This document shows positions 1-10,504 of a stretch of 64,000 nt of DNA, piece by piece. Made by a program: the position numbers and the translations under genes. Each line of letters starts with the position of its first letter. The first letter of the stretch is position 1. A model generated the notes under the pieces. That model saw nothing but the letters and a program-made list of their open reading frames with translations. It had not been told where the DNA came from and searched no databases. Source of the DNA: Vavraia culicis subsp. floridensis (taxonomy: Eukaryota; Microsporidia; Pleistophoridae); contig NW_007360604.1 of assembly GCF_000192795.1 (NCBI RefSeq), positions 124,001 through 188,000 on the forward strand. The letters are read 5' to 3'.

Positions 1-884
1 AGCTGCATCCGGATGCATTGCTGCCCAGTCCGTTCACGAATACCTGAACAGCAGCAATATAAAAATTTAGAAAGTAAATTTTTTCACTAAAAACGCATCC
101 ATTTATTTCCTCACATTTTTGGTCCGCTGAGACCAACCGCTGCCGCTATCTTTTGGTTCATAGAACAACACTTGTTTTCCTATCAATCATCGTAAATTTA
201 ATACCTACATATCTCTTTATGCTCGCCAACTCGCAGTGCCCATTTATTTTATATTCCAGAACATATTTGTTGATGCAGTAGAAGGACAGAACCAAGCTAT
301 TTCTTATGCAAGACCTGAACATAACATCACAATCTGCGTTTAACAAACACTTAGTTAATAGCACCAAGCTACAGAAACAGCCATAACGAGAGGAATGCGA
401 CAAAATTACAGGGTACCAGAGCTACATCTGATGCTCGATAGAATCGGAAGTTTTGGATAGCGCACAAAAAAACATTGACTAGAGCCAACAAGCCATCCAT
501 TAAAAACTGTCTTAAGAAAAGCATATTTACAACACAATGTATTGGCTATCCACTGATGAGGTCAGCGCATTCAAGAACATTGATCGGCCACATGATAGAT
601 TGCATGTAAAATTTCTAAAATACGGCTTGAAACCAGAATACAATATGTACCGCTCAAGTCCAGCGCTACATATCAACGGGTCTAGGAATAAGCAGAAAAT
701 TAATTTTTGCCAGGAAATGGCAAATAACGCTTTTACTGCTACAACTCCTGATATACCAAATTTTGGTGTTTCATTCCCAGGTTTATGCAATCCAGAACCG
801 CATATATAGTTTGTTAAATGTTTGCACTGGTCTTAAGCATTACACATAAATCATACACGCCTGGCAACAATACAGCCCACAAGT
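1..884. other. intergenic region at left edge
   Basis: No gene could be supported here. Overlapping short ORFs on both strands (81 to 90 codons) lack a C-run before the start codon and resemble no family known to me. The best, at 537-809 on the plus strand, is kept only as a rejected candidate. Confidence 0.5.
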
Positions 885-1451
885 TCAAATCTCCTCCTGA
901 TCAATAATCATACCGCACTCACACTTGCAGATTCCATTCGCCAATATGAATGTATGCTTATGTGTCCTGATTTTCATTCTATCTTCTATTAACGTACGTT
1001 TTCTCAGCTCCTTCACCCTCTCCCTAATTTTTTTCTTTTTTTTATCCAACAAAAGCTCTTTTCTTCTTTCTTTCTCTGTTTCTGCGTTCTCTATGCTGCC
1101 CCATTTCTTTATTGCTAGCTCTTCAATCTCCTCGAGCAGGAACAATTGCATGTCACTCCACGTACCCTTCTTTGGATTGGGCCGTGTTAAGTACCTGCTG
1201 TTCTTCAAATCATCGCTCGTCAGCAAATACTCTCTTAGTACGGCTGTTTTGTTGATGAGATGCAATTTATCGTACTTGCAATCATTGCATACGCTCACAC
1301 CAAAAGTTTGTTGCACTTCAAAGTCGATACGGGGGTTCTCGCAATATTTGCACAGCCTGTTCGCAGCGATAGGCAACTTCAAGGACGGCTCTTGCACCTG
1401 TTTTGGTTCTTTTGCCTTGTTATTCTCATCTTTGATGAAGCCGTGTTCCAT
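885..1451 (-). CDS. RAD14: Rad14/XPA-like nucleotide excision repair protein
   Basis: Damage-verification protein of nucleotide excision repair, acting in the nucleus with TFIIH and RPA. The 188-residue product has a four-cysteine zinc finger (Cys34, Cys37, Cys55, Cys58) followed by the typical LINKTAVLREYLLT stretch and a basic, tryptophan-containing block (KGTWSDMQLFLLEEIEELA) that matches the XPA DNA-binding core. The C-terminal tail has a HKH then CKCECG arrangement as in fungal Rad14. The frame stays open 35 codons further upstream, but the ATG at 1451 is preferred because CCCC lies three bases before it. It is shorter than yeast Rad14 because most of the N-terminus is missing. Family assignment is secure; function is inferred from the family. 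Confidence 0.88.
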   Translation of the reverse strand: MEHGFIKDENNKAKEPKQVQEPSLKLPIAANRLCKYCENPRIDFEVQQTFGVSVCNDCKYDKLHLINKTAVLREYLLTSDDLKNSRYLTRPNPKKGTWSDMQLFLLEEIEELAIKKWGSIENAETEKERRKELLLDKKKKKIRERVKELRKRTLIEDRMKIRTHKHTFILANGICKCECGMIIDQEEI

Positions 1452-1926
1452 ATAGGGGCTGGTAAGCACCGATTCGTTATTAATGAGCAGATTGCTCTTG
1501 ATGAGATGGCAATTGCGGTTAAAAATAGCACATGATGCCAAAGTAAGAGGTGGCATCAGACACGATATTAAAATATGTGATTAAAAACAGAATGGTGATG
1601 GAATTGAGCGCGTAAAGGAGCTATAAATCTGCAGCACCGTTGTAATATAGGAGTTCAATAAGTTATATGTTGTTTTTGTGTGCTACGTCGCGTAAAATGA
1701 ACCGTGTAATATGACAAAGCAGCCTATCACAATCACTCTCTACGATTGCGTACAAACTCATTCATCATTTTTCACAGGTTTTAATACGCTGCAAAGGTAG
1801 AAATAATACATTATTGAATGCTTAGGCCTCCACGCCGTATAACACGCACTCCTATATTTTTGTTTCAAACTGATTGTTACACAAAATGTTCATAATTTTT
1901 TTACCCACTAAAAACTTTTGCGTGCC
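1452..1926. other. divergent intergenic region
   Basis: Separates RAD14 and the CK2 beta gene, which are transcribed away from each other, so it should hold both promoters. AT-rich; a CCC at 1904-1906 lies about 20 bases before the CK2 beta ATG. No further gene seen. Confidence 0.5.
1455..1458 (-). promoter_or_regulatory. C-run start signal of RAD14
   Basis: On the minus strand CCCC sits three bases before the chosen ATG. The alternative upstream start at 1556 has no such run, so this site decides the start. Confidence 0.6.
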
Positions 1927-2535
1927 ATGACCAACACAAGCTCATCCTCAGCATCGTTCACAAACACCGATTCGCTCTCCGATTCGGATGACACATGGAT
2001 AAGTCGTTTCCACAACCGATCAGAGAACTCCGGTCTAATCATGATACACGATTCGTTTCTCCAAGACAAGTTCAATCTCGTTGGCCTGATGAGATATATA
2101 TCGAACCTAAGCAGATCATTTGACGTAATAAAGAACAAAATGCCCAGCAGGAACAAAAAGGAAGAGGCGTTGTTGTACTATTTGGTGCACCAGCGATATA
2201 TTCTGACGAACGCGGGGATGGAAAAGATGCTGGAGAGGGTCATTCAACATTTTTATGGGGATTGCCGACGTATGGGATGCGAGGACATCCCGCTTATACC
2301 GCTGGGCCTTTCGAACAATCCAAAAATCTCATCCGTTAAGCTCTATTGCTACAATTGCAATAATGTGTTTGATCCGGACAACTCACTATCTGGGCTGGAT
2401 GGCTGTTCTTTCGGCAGTTCTTTTGCACATCTGCTTATTCTCACGCACAAGGAGAATTTTCCAAAGAAAAAATACGGAAATTACATTCCCCGAATCTTTG
2501 GTTTCCGGATATACGAGGAGAAAGAGAATCAGTGA
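1927..2535 (+). CDS. CKB1: casein kinase II regulatory (beta) subunit
   Basis: Regulatory subunit of protein kinase CK2, which dimerises through a zinc finger and docks catalytic alpha subunits. After a Ser/Thr/Asp-rich N-terminus come the family motifs: QDKFNLVGL, HQRYILTNAGMEKMLE, then the zinc ribbon with CRRMGC and CYNC around residues 112 to 143, bracketing IPLIPLGLSNNP. It ends with YIPRIFGFRIY, matching the conserved C-terminus. An in-frame TTG lies nine bases upstream; ATG 1927 is chosen. The canonical N-terminal acidic loop is reduced to DSDD. Length (202 residues) is near the usual 215. Assignment is secure. Confidence 0.93.
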   Translation: MTNTSSSSASFTNTDSLSDSDDTWISRFHNRSENSGLIMIHDSFLQDKFNLVGLMRYISNLSRSFDVIKNKMPSRNKKEEALLYYLVHQRYILTNAGMEKMLERVIQHFYGDCRRMGCEDIPLIPLGLSNNPKISSVKLYCYNCNNVFDPDNSLSGLDGCSFGSSFAHLLILTHKENFPKKKYGNYIPRIFGFRIYEEKENQ

Positions 2536-3483
2536 TACTTTGTTTTTAGTAAAGCTTATGGTTCTGGTGTAGTCGGCCATTTCGTTCCGGAATGCTATCA
2601 AGGCGCGATTAACGGAATAATAATTTTTTACACGGGCACTTCAGCGTTTTTAATGACACAGTACACACGATGAGGTGATCATCGTCTACGTACGAAAGTG
2701 GTGTGCTATTAATGTGAGCATAGCTTCTATCTGATTCCTTTGTCGCGCGCTGTAATCGAGTACAAGCCATGATTTACTGCGTCAGCCAGCAAACGCAATA
2801 TTGTTGTTTGGCACATCTCGTCAAGTACACGCAACTTTACGGGCACGCTTGCTCAAACGTTGCCACTGCTGATCCTTCAGTCGATGATGTGCACCAACGA
2901 TTTACGCTTAAGCACGACCCTGAACAACATTCAGAATATTTTCATCACTTTCTCATGCCCTGTCGAATACAAAAATTTGTTTTGAAACAGTTAGACCATA
3001 CGTAATCAGCAACCACTTTCTAATATGTCTCTAACCGATCTCTTGATAATAAAATATCTCGGCTGTGAATTGTTACTGTGTATAAAATGTCGATCAGGTT
3101 CGTTTCCTTACTCGCGCCTTTAACCGTACTTTTAAACCAGTGTTGCGATGTAAAAGATGTTCTAAATTATATTTTACGTACCGAACTGTAGAGATGCAGG
3201 CTATTGTTGAATGTAGATGTGTAAATGAGGATATTTGTGCTTGAGCAATCTCATTTTTGTTGGAACAAATCTATTCGAAACGGCAGATCTTTTTTCTCAT
3301 TTATCGCATCTTAAGATGAATGTGCACATATTTAGATGCGTAACATCTTACAAACCAATCATTTCTGACCAGCTCAGAGCTATCAAATGCTGATTATTGT
3401 CCGGTCCAATCGGAAACAGCACCATTCTAAAACACAGTAAACGATTTTAAGTTTCAAATAGAAAAAACAAAAAGAGCACTACG
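2536..3483. other. intergenic region
   Basis: Contains a 78-codon ORF at 2769-3005 and a 34-codon ORF near 3087 (plus strand). Neither has a C-run before its ATG or recognisable homology, so no gene is called. Confidence 0.45.
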
Positions 3484-5397
3484 ATGACAAAAGGCACAAA
3501 AAAGCGCATATCTAAGCTAAACGAGTATATAAAACGCAGAGAATTTGTGAAGATAAGAGATTTATTGAAATTGTTGGAAGACGCGAGCCTGAGTGCTGAA
3601 GAGCACGAAATGTTGAGAAAGGCTAAAACGCTGCTGAAGAATCTCATAAGAATTGAAGTTAGAAAGTACTTGGCTGTCAATAGGACGGTAGAAAGAATGA
3701 AAATAGAGATAATAATGCGAATGGATGACGATTTCATTGCTGAAATGCGCTCTGTGATACGAAATTCGATGCTTAAAAGGTATTTAAATGAATTTCAGAC
3801 CAACAGCACATGCCTGACCAAGCTATCAAACATTAAGGAAGCTCTCAACAACCTATGTGAGATGTTTGACAAGGTAAGATTTGGATGCAGCAACATACCG
3901 AAAGAATGGAACTTAGAAGGCGACTTTATGTTTTATTGCGTGTTGCACGTCAAGGAGATTCTTTTCGAGTCTTACATAGGAAAATGGAGCACTAAGGAGT
4001 ATGTTGAAGCACTAAAGCATATTATTGAGTTTGAAAAGAAGAACACAAAGTATTACTTTTCCAAGGAATGCTGTTATGGCTACAAAGAAGGGGAATATGC
4101 CAATAAAACGTGTAGTGGTGGAGATAACACGTTGAAAGAGAGTAGGGATAATAGATCGGCAGCAGAAACGGAGAGAAAAAGTAGCGTTAACGATGTGAAA
4201 AACGTAAAGAGTACGAGTAGCATGGGTAAATTTGAGAGCTTAGTCGATAATAAGCCATCAATAGATAAAAAACATAGCGATTCTAACGAACGAAATGGTG
4301 ATATTTCACGCAACCAGGACGACATGAACTGTGCGAACAAAAATTTGACCGGTGGAATTGTCAAGGTCGATGTTGTGAAGGCTGCCACGCAGCTAATTCT
4401 TTTTGACAGAGACCAAGTTCTTACATCCAAACCAAACATCAAAACCAATTTTATCGTTCTCTATGATGCCAAGCAGATCATCGTATCAGATTTTTGCAGG
4501 CACAGAAAGATGCTATCGCACTTGTTGCTCCCAAACATAAATCTGCTCATCAATGATCTGTTCCTCCCCGTTAAGAGAGTCGCAGTAAATCAGAAATGCG
4601 TAGAGATGAACCTGATTGCATCTTTTATTCAATTTTTTAGAGAGTTGGGGAATGTTTTGATGGTTGTTCGGCACTTTGAAAGTGCAAGCGTGCACGAGTT
4701 GTTTATACACGAGGCAAACAGCACACTTTGCATGCTGCTGGCACATGTAACTGTGCCTTATAGCTACAAAGACCTGGTTGTCATCCTCAACACTTTGTAC
4801 TTCGTTGAGACCACTTTTTTAGAGCTTGTGGAGAAGATAAGGAAGTGGGGAACTATTGACCATGATGTTAGCACATACGTGAGAAAACTGGAAAGCAAGG
4901 TCACCACTCGGATTGAAAGCATTTTGAAGGTTATTTTTAGGCGAAACGTGAAAAAGAAATTTGCGTTTTCAAATGAGTTTATAGAAATGCTGAAAAAAGA
5001 GGTGCTTGTGTTGGATAGGATAGAGTTTAATGAGAGCGTTTTTCAGTTTCTATTTGAAACGCTTTTCTCGCTCCTTTTCAGCAAAATGGTGAAATTTAAG
5101 ATGGAGCCCCAGCTTGCCGAGCTGCTCATTGAAGAAATAGGAGAAATAAGGCTATTTCTTGAGGAACAATGGCCAAAGCTGCCGTTGATAGATGTCATGG
5201 AAAATTACCTGAAAATATTTGTGTGCACCACCGATAATGTCACAGTATTTGTTACGTGCTTTAACCAGCTGAACAACAACTTGTTTGATTTCAAGAATAT
5301 CATTGAAGCACTCGAGGACTCTTCCAAAAACAAGCTCCTTGTACGAGAATACGAAAATCAAAAGAACAAAATGATCAAATACGAGAGCTGCGAATAG
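3484..5397 (+). CDS. large helical protein, possibly Vps53-like (GARP/EARP tether)
   Basis: A 637-residue, almost wholly alpha-helical protein. The N-terminal third is Lys/Glu-rich and coiled-coil-like. Around residues 115-185 the order LSNIKEALNNLCEMFDKV, then IPKEWNLEGDFMFYCVLHVKEILF, then LKHIIEFEKK resembles the middle of Vps53, where a (F)P-x-EW block precedes a helix ending in L-x-x-TxxFE. A polar, Ser/Asn-rich linker (about residues 200-300) separates this from a helical C-terminal half. If correct, it tethers endosome-derived vesicles to the Golgi with Vps52 and Vps54; no partner lies in this window. Alternatives are other CATCHR tethers such as Sec6. Assignment rests on pattern memory only. 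No C-run is visible before the ATG. Confidence 0.4.
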   Translation: MTKGTKKRISKLNEYIKRREFVKIRDLLKLLEDASLSAEEHEMLRKAKTLLKNLIRIEVRKYLAVNRTVERMKIEIIMRMDDDFIAEMRSVIRNSMLKRYLNEFQTNSTCLTKLSNIKEALNNLCEMFDKVRFGCSNIPKEWNLEGDFMFYCVLHVKEILFESYIGKWSTKEYVEALKHIIEFEKKNTKYYFSKECCYGYKEGEYANKTCSGGDNTLKESRDNRSAAETERKSSVNDVKNVKSTSSMGKFESLVDNKPSIDKKHSDSNERNGDISRNQDDMNCANKNLTGGIVKVDVVKAATQLILFDRDQVLTSKPNIKTNFIVLYDAKQIIVSDFCRHRKMLSHLLLPNINLLINDLFLPVKRVAVNQKCVEMNLIASFIQFFRELGNVLMVVRHFESASVHELFIHEANSTLCMLLAHVTVPYSYKDLVVILNTLYFVETTFLELVEKIRKWGTIDHDVSTYVRKLESKVTTRIESILKVIFRRNVKKKFAFSNEFIEMLKKEVLVLDRIEFNESVFQFLFETLFSLLFSKMVKFKMEPQLAELLIEEIGEIRLFLEEQWPKLPLIDVMENYLKIFVCTTDNVTVFVTCFNQLNNNLFDFKNIIEALEDSSKNKLLVREYENQKNKMIKYESCE

Positions 5398-5686
5398 AAG
5401 TATCATACGCCAACAGAAAGGGAAATATTCTCAAGATAAGCAGTTAATTGGTCACAACGCCTTTAGTGTAGATTTGCGGTAAATGCTCACCTTAAAGGCG
5501 ATCGGATTAATCACTGTGCAAAACATTCGGCACAGAAAAGCGAGCCTCATTGATTTCAATGCGCCAAAATCAACTTGCAAAACTTCTCATTAAACCCGTT
5601 TAATTGATAGCTCACCAAAATTACCACATTACATTACCGAAATTGCTAAGAGTCCACGTGCCGGCTCACAACTACACAGCTAGTGT

Positions 5687-6373
5687 TTATTTAAAATCAA
5701 AACAAATTCCTCTTTCCTTCATCCTCACACACTTTATATCATCATCCTCTACGTCATCAAATTCTACAAATCTCATCACGCTCTTCTCGTTTTCAAGTTT
5801 TTCTTCATATCCTATCGGTGGCAAAAATTCGACAATCAAATCTGTGTCCACGATGTAAATGGCATCATCGTCTGGCTCTATTTGATTAACAGTGAATCTC
5901 ATAACACCGTACTCATCAAAAGAACACACAATCTCATCACCGCATGTCAGCACCTGGTAATTCACCAGACACTTCTCCAACTCTCGCTTCGGTGATTCGA
6001 TTTCCAGAAAGTCGGTGGTATGGGGAAGAAGCTTGATGGAGCGGCCAGGCATCAACTGCTTATAAGTTACGGTGACAAGTCCACACTGGTCCATCTCAAG
6101 CTGCTGGTACAACCATTCAGGCACAACAATCTCTTCACCTCTCGCAGTGAACTCTAGAACGCCGGTGTGTGAGACGTACAACCGGTTGCTGTGCGATATT
6201 TCAAAGGTGTAAGGCGCCGGTATCTGCAAATTTACCAGGTCCTCGATTACTCGCTGCGGAAGCAACGCCTTTCCACCGAAGTTATTTGGATTGTTTGATG
6301 GGTACTTTGTTGGTATAAGACGCCATTTTAAGGACAGGTCGTAGTCGTTTTGCCTAAAAAAGTTGAAAAGCAT
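5687..6373 (-). CDS. UFD1: Ufd1 ubiquitin-fusion degradation protein
   Basis: Cofactor of Cdc48/p97 which, with Npl4, extracts ubiquitylated proteins for the proteasome, including at the ER. The 228-residue product shows the Ufd1 double-psi barrel: GGKALLPQRVIEDLVNL near the start, the PYTFEIS segment, HTGVLEFTARGEEIVVPEW, then VTVTYKQLMPGRSIKLLPHTTDFLEI, a close match to the family core, and the LEKCLVNYQVLTCGDEI strand. The C-terminal region that binds Cdc48/Npl4 in yeast is very short here (acidic tail ending FDFK). CCC directly abuts the ATG at 6373. Secure. Confidence 0.93.
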   Translation of the reverse strand: MLFNFFRQNDYDLSLKWRLIPTKYPSNNPNNFGGKALLPQRVIEDLVNLQIPAPYTFEISHSNRLYVSHTGVLEFTARGEEIVVPEWLYQQLEMDQCGLVTVTYKQLMPGRSIKLLPHTTDFLEIESPKRELEKCLVNYQVLTCGDEIVCSFDEYGVMRFTVNQIEPDDDAIYIVDTDLIVEFLPPIGYEEKLENEKSVMRFVEFDDVEDDDIKCVRMKERGICFDFK

Positions 6374-7607
6374 GGGCTAAATTTTGTTTATAGGATTATT
6401 TATGGTCTGGAGAAAGGGGTAGGAAGAGAACATGCTCCTGGTATGATGCAGAAAGGTAAATGGTCTATAACATGTGTCTTTGCCAATGATATGCACAGCA
6501 AATAGGGGATAATGAAAACTTGGTTGGATGTAAAATACTAAAATTGCGTAACAAACGGATATTCATGGTGATGGCTTCATACAAAATTACTAATAGAACA
6601 ATCGAGAATTAGAAAACTATTGAAATAATAAATGGGTGGACATGCTGATATTATGACCAATTGCACGTTCAAACAGCGAATAACACTTAAACATCACATA
6701 TTTAATCAGATACGCCGTTGGTGCGTGTTATTATCGCACGCTACCATGAATACTCTGTTTATATGTCACTGAACACGTGGTTTCTCAAGTATTTTCTTAT
6801 GCTTTAATCAATAGAAGGAGAGTTGGTGTCAATGTTACAGGACAGCATGTCCACTGCCCCTTTTATTCGGCCCAATAGAACAAATCGTAGCAGGAGGTAC
6901 GCTCGACGCGGAAATGAAGAAGCAATACCGATACGAAGCAAGCATGGAATTTGAATTGATTGTAAAAATGATAGAAGGCGATATTAAATGGAAAATCGGT
7001 TATTTGCTCGTATAAAAGTACGAAACACAATTCATGTATATTTAGAGCATCTAATTGGTTCTTAACATGAATTATAGCGTTTCATATGAAGTAGTAGCTT
7101 GGTAGGAGAGATTGACCGCAATTTTTCCAGAACTCGTAGATTAAGCAATGGCCCTATGATCGGTAGAACCTGCATTTCACATTTTGGAATGTTTTTCCTG
7201 CTAAAGGAAAATTCTCATGTCACATCGCCACGTTCATTATGAATATTACATTTATGAAACACCATCAGACCTTATTATTAGGCTTTTGTAAGATTCTATT
7301 TACCAAAACTTTCTTCTTCGCGACATTCTCATCATTTACCGCCAACCTGTTCGGTTTTAAAGAATATTTGTGATGTATGAAATTTCTATGATTTACATTG
7401 ACCTGGGTTATTTGAAGTTCAACACTAATTTTATGTTTGAAAACCACGCATTTCTGTCCCAAGTAACGAAGCAGCGAACTCTTTTTGCGTATTATTTGAG
7501 AGTTGAAAGTGATTGATTGCTTGATGAGAACCTCTTCCTGCTCGCTCACAACCAAGACCATTCGCGATAAACTTCCAAAATTTTAGAAAATTGCTTTTAT
7601 CTGCCCC
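6374..7607. other. divergent intergenic region
   Basis: Lies between UFD1 and the E(z)-like gene, both reading outward. A minus-strand ORF at 7265-7561 (98 codons, Lys/Val/Asn-rich) has no C-run before its ATG and no known relative; it may be chance. Otherwise AT-rich with no visible structure. Confidence 0.4.
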
Positions 7608-9242
7608 ATGGATACGATTTTGAAAAAGACCAAAGAAGAATACGAAAAAATCATCGCATCCATACTAAAAAAGAACGAGGTATTCGTCAAAAAAGGGCCC
7701 GTTCATCTTGAAGAATTTGAAAACCAGAAATTTATGAAAGTTGTAATCCCGCAGATAGAACCTCAGCCATCATACAGGTATTTCGTGGGCAGCCGGATAA
7801 ATATAAGCGGTGCTGATGACCCGGTACTGAGATTTGTTCCGTTTATTAACAGCGAGGAGAACTACACAACGATTACTAATTATGATGACACGCTACTTAC
7901 AGAGAAACCGTTAACGCAGAGCGAGGCTATCAAAAATTTGGCACTGAAAAAGGTGTTTTCACAGTTCAGCGATGCAGCACTTTACAGACTGAAGTGCAAC
8001 ATTGTGGATGGAAAAATAAGCGAGATCAAGGATACAAGGGAGTATATAACGCTGCAAAGCGTGGCTGCGTTCCTAAAAACACGTGTTATTAAGCTGTTGG
8101 AGAAATGGGAGCGAGATTTTGATAGAAATGCAAGGCCTTTGTATACAGACAATGATTCATTCAATGCGTACTTCTGCAATGTGTGCCTAATCTTCGATTG
8201 CAATGTTCATGGTGCTTTTACAAAGAGGATGCCCAAGATTGAGAACGAAGAGCCCCCGATCAAATGTTCAAATAGATGCTATTTGTGTCTCAGTACGGAA
8301 GGCGCCTACAAACCTGATGCGCCTGCTTTTGAGGCGGCAAGCAGTACATCAATTCACACTCCGGCGCTGTCATCAAAGGATCTGTACATTGTCCAGAAAA
8401 TACGCAAAAATTTCGATTTTAATTGTTGCGAACTTACCAAGGCCTTGAACTTCTTCTGTGATCTCAAGTTAAGCTGCAAAAGCGTTTTCCTAATCTCAAA
8501 GAAGCACAAAGTCAACCTAAGAAAATACACCTATAAAGAGAAAGCGACCGCAGCACCGTCAAACTACCTCATAAAATACTTTGAACTGCATCAGCCATGC
8601 GACCACCCCGGATCCTGCCAGAAAAACAAAAATTGCACCTGCCACATCAACAAGGTATTCTGTGAAAAATCGTGTTTCTGTGCTCAATGTGACCTTGTCC
8701 TGTCAAGCTGCGGATGCAGAAAATGTGGAAAATCGTGTCCGTGCAGAAAGTATTCAAGAGAATGTACCGATGGGTGTAGGTGTACACACTGTACAAACAA
8801 CGACATTCAAAACATGAAGGAGCGCCCCACATACGTTGCACCAAGCATTATTGAGGGATACGGTCTGTTCACCACGGATGAATTGCACAGGGACGATTTT
8901 GTAATCGAATATGTAGGCGAAATAATCACGAATGAAGAGGCTGAGCGACGTGGTCTCTTTTATGAGAAGAGAAAGCTTTCATACCTTTTCGATCTTTCCA
9001 ATCAGTCGGACTGCACAAAGGAGACGATAGATGCCACTAAGATAGCGAACAAGGCACGGTTTATTAATCACAGCAAGAACGCCAACTTGATAGCCAAGAC
9101 AGTGCAAGTCGCTGGATGCAAAAGAGTTGGATTCTACGCGAAAAGAGCGATCAAACGAAACGAAGAACTTTTCTTTGATTATCGATACAAAGACGAACAG
9201 AAAAAAAATTACGAGATAAAAGAATTCATGAGCGGCTCGTAG
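7608..9242 (+). CDS. Enhancer-of-zeste-like SET histone methyltransferase
   Basis: Predicted histone H3 lysine-27 methyltransferase, the catalytic subunit of PRC2. The C-terminal half has a pre-SET CXC region (about residues 331-395, starting QPCDHPGSCQ, with more than a dozen cysteines in C-x-C pairs) and a SET domain: GYGLF and EYVGEIIT for S-adenosylmethionine, RFINHS (about 483) and ELFFDYRY (about 521) for catalysis. Further upstream, CNVCLIFDCNVHG (about 187) with a later CSNRCYLC matches the MCSS motif of EZH2, and a helical segment before the CXC matches the SANT2 position. These features separate it from other SET families. It is 544 residues against about 750 in EZH2; the EED-binding N-terminus is not obvious. 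The ATG is abutted by CCCC. E(z) membership is strong; K27 specificity is inferred. Confidence 0.9.
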   Translation: MDTILKKTKEEYEKIIASILKKNEVFVKKGPVHLEEFENQKFMKVVIPQIEPQPSYRYFVGSRINISGADDPVLRFVPFINSEENYTTITNYDDTLLTEKPLTQSEAIKNLALKKVFSQFSDAALYRLKCNIVDGKISEIKDTREYITLQSVAAFLKTRVIKLLEKWERDFDRNARPLYTDNDSFNAYFCNVCLIFDCNVHGAFTKRMPKIENEEPPIKCSNRCYLCLSTEGAYKPDAPAFEAASSTSIHTPALSSKDLYIVQKIRKNFDFNCCELTKALNFFCDLKLSCKSVFLISKKHKVNLRKYTYKEKATAAPSNYLIKYFELHQPCDHPGSCQKNKNCTCHINKVFCEKSCFCAQCDLVLSSCGCRKCGKSCPCRKYSRECTDGCRCTHCTNNDIQNMKERPTYVAPSIIEGYGLFTTDELHRDDFVIEYVGEIITNEEAERRGLFYEKRKLSYLFDLSNQSDCTKETIDATKIANKARFINHSKNANLIAKTVQVAGCKRVGFYAKRAIKRNEELFFDYRYKDEQKKNYEIKEFMSGS

Positions 9243-9780
9243 CACATGCTAAATAAATTAATTTGTGATGAATTTAGTGTACAGGTATGCAGGTGCATCT
9301 GCTCTTAGTTATCATCCAAAATTTTATGCTTTGATTACCATACTAGGAATTTTATCACAATACCAGGATTTTTGCACAAATAATATTTTGGAAGAGAGTT
9401 CAGCGAGAAGTAGCGACATTAGAACTCATTGAGGATGCTTTTCTTCAGATTAAGCCGATACAAGTATCAAAAACCAAGTGTCGCACTCATTAGAATACAA
9501 CAAGAATACGCCAATAGTACAGCGAGTATTGATACGGCTGTTCACACATCCATAATTTGGTGAAAATGCAAAAGTGAACATGGAAATATCGTGCATGTGT
9601 TCACATTAATCGTCTTAATTCAATCAGAAGCACTACCGAATTGATTTATGGTATAAAATTGTTTAGGAAACACCGTGTAGACAGGAGTGTGATTAAGTGA
9701 TTCGCATTGTTTTATTTAACATTAAATCTGATATAAGTGGCTCACTAGGACATGTGTTCTCCTGCAATACACTTTTTTGT
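9243..9780. other. convergent intergenic region
   Basis: Lies between the 3' ends of two converging genes. AT-rich, no ORF of note and no recognisable RNA or repeat. Confidence 0.5.
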
Positions 9781-10173
9781 TCATTTTCGCATGTAAAAGA
9801 ACGTAGCAACACCTACAACCGAAAAATAGACCAAAGCATTCGCTATAAACGTATAAAATGAATTTCCGCAGAGATACTGGTAGAGGAAGAACGCAGTGAA
9901 TGACAGATGCATAGGATTAACATAATCAAAATAGAAATTTAGGAGAACCAGAACGAGCGACGGAACGATGAAAAGAACGGGCTTATCGTTTGCTGTTAGT
10001 ATATTCAACATCTTAAATATTAGAAAATCAAAATTGCTGCTGAAGATAGCTTCTGTAGGTGTGGATGTGTGTGTGTCGTCCGTCATAACGCTCTCAGAAG
10101 GCTGTTTTGTGCTGGTTACGCGTCTTTTGGTCCTGTCCTTCTTTTTGACATAATCTGATGAATAGCCAGACAT
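9781..10173 (-). CDS. small multi-pass membrane protein, unknown function
   Basis: A 130-residue protein not recognised by me. The first 45 residues are polar and basic (Ser/Thr/Lys-rich, with KKKDRTKRR), suggesting a cytosolic tail. Then follow about three hydrophobic segments: VLFIVPSLVLVLLNFYF, LSFTAFFLYQYLC and FIANALVYFSVVGVATFF, ending in the short basic tail YMRK. CCC immediately precedes the ATG at 10173, the arrangement seen at proven genes in this window, which supports it as a real gene. Topology suggests an ER or other endomembrane protein. No family is proposed. Confidence 0.7.
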   Translation of the reverse strand: MSGYSSDYVKKKDRTKRRVTSTKQPSESVMTDDTHTSTPTEAIFSSNFDFLIFKMLNILTANDKPVLFIVPSLVLVLLNFYFDYVNPMHLSFTAFFLYQYLCGNSFYTFIANALVYFSVVGVATFFYMRK

Positions 10174-10504
10174 GGGTGGAGTGACAGACCCAAAATTAAT
10201 GAAATTTAAATGAAAAGAATCAAATTACAAAACAAATGCAAAAAAAGTTTCAAAGTTTGATAATAAAAAATGAAATTCGCTCAGGACGAGAAATTATCAG
10301 GAAAGACGGTGAAATATGCATGATTGCCTGCACAACACGAAGTAAACTATCAACACGCACGTACACTGCTATGCTATTCATATGATGCACTTTATAGATA
10401 CATTACTTGGAAAGTGCACTACAATTAAATATTTGTCGTATCTCAAACCGCTAAGTTTCGCGTGTTTGAAAGCCAAGAAGCTGCGTAAAACAATTACAAA
10501 AAGA
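10174..10504. other. short intergenic region
   Basis: Between two minus-strand genes. An overlapping plus-strand ORF at 10382-10591 runs into the DPB2 coding sequence and is judged a shadow. Nothing else seen. Confidence 0.5.

Noticed and set aside
537..809. 90-codon plus-strand ORF near the left edge
   Set aside because: It has an ATG but no C-run, overlaps a same-sized ORF on the other strand and resembles no family.
3360..3420. tRNA-like segment with AGCTCAG and a 7-base loop between complementary bases
   Set aside because: The loop lacks the TTC core of a T-loop and no acceptor or anticodon stem can be formed.
7265..7561. 98-codon minus-strand ORF between UFD1 and the E(z)-like gene
   Set aside because: No start signal and no recognisable motifs; amino-acid content fits AT-rich spacer read by chance.
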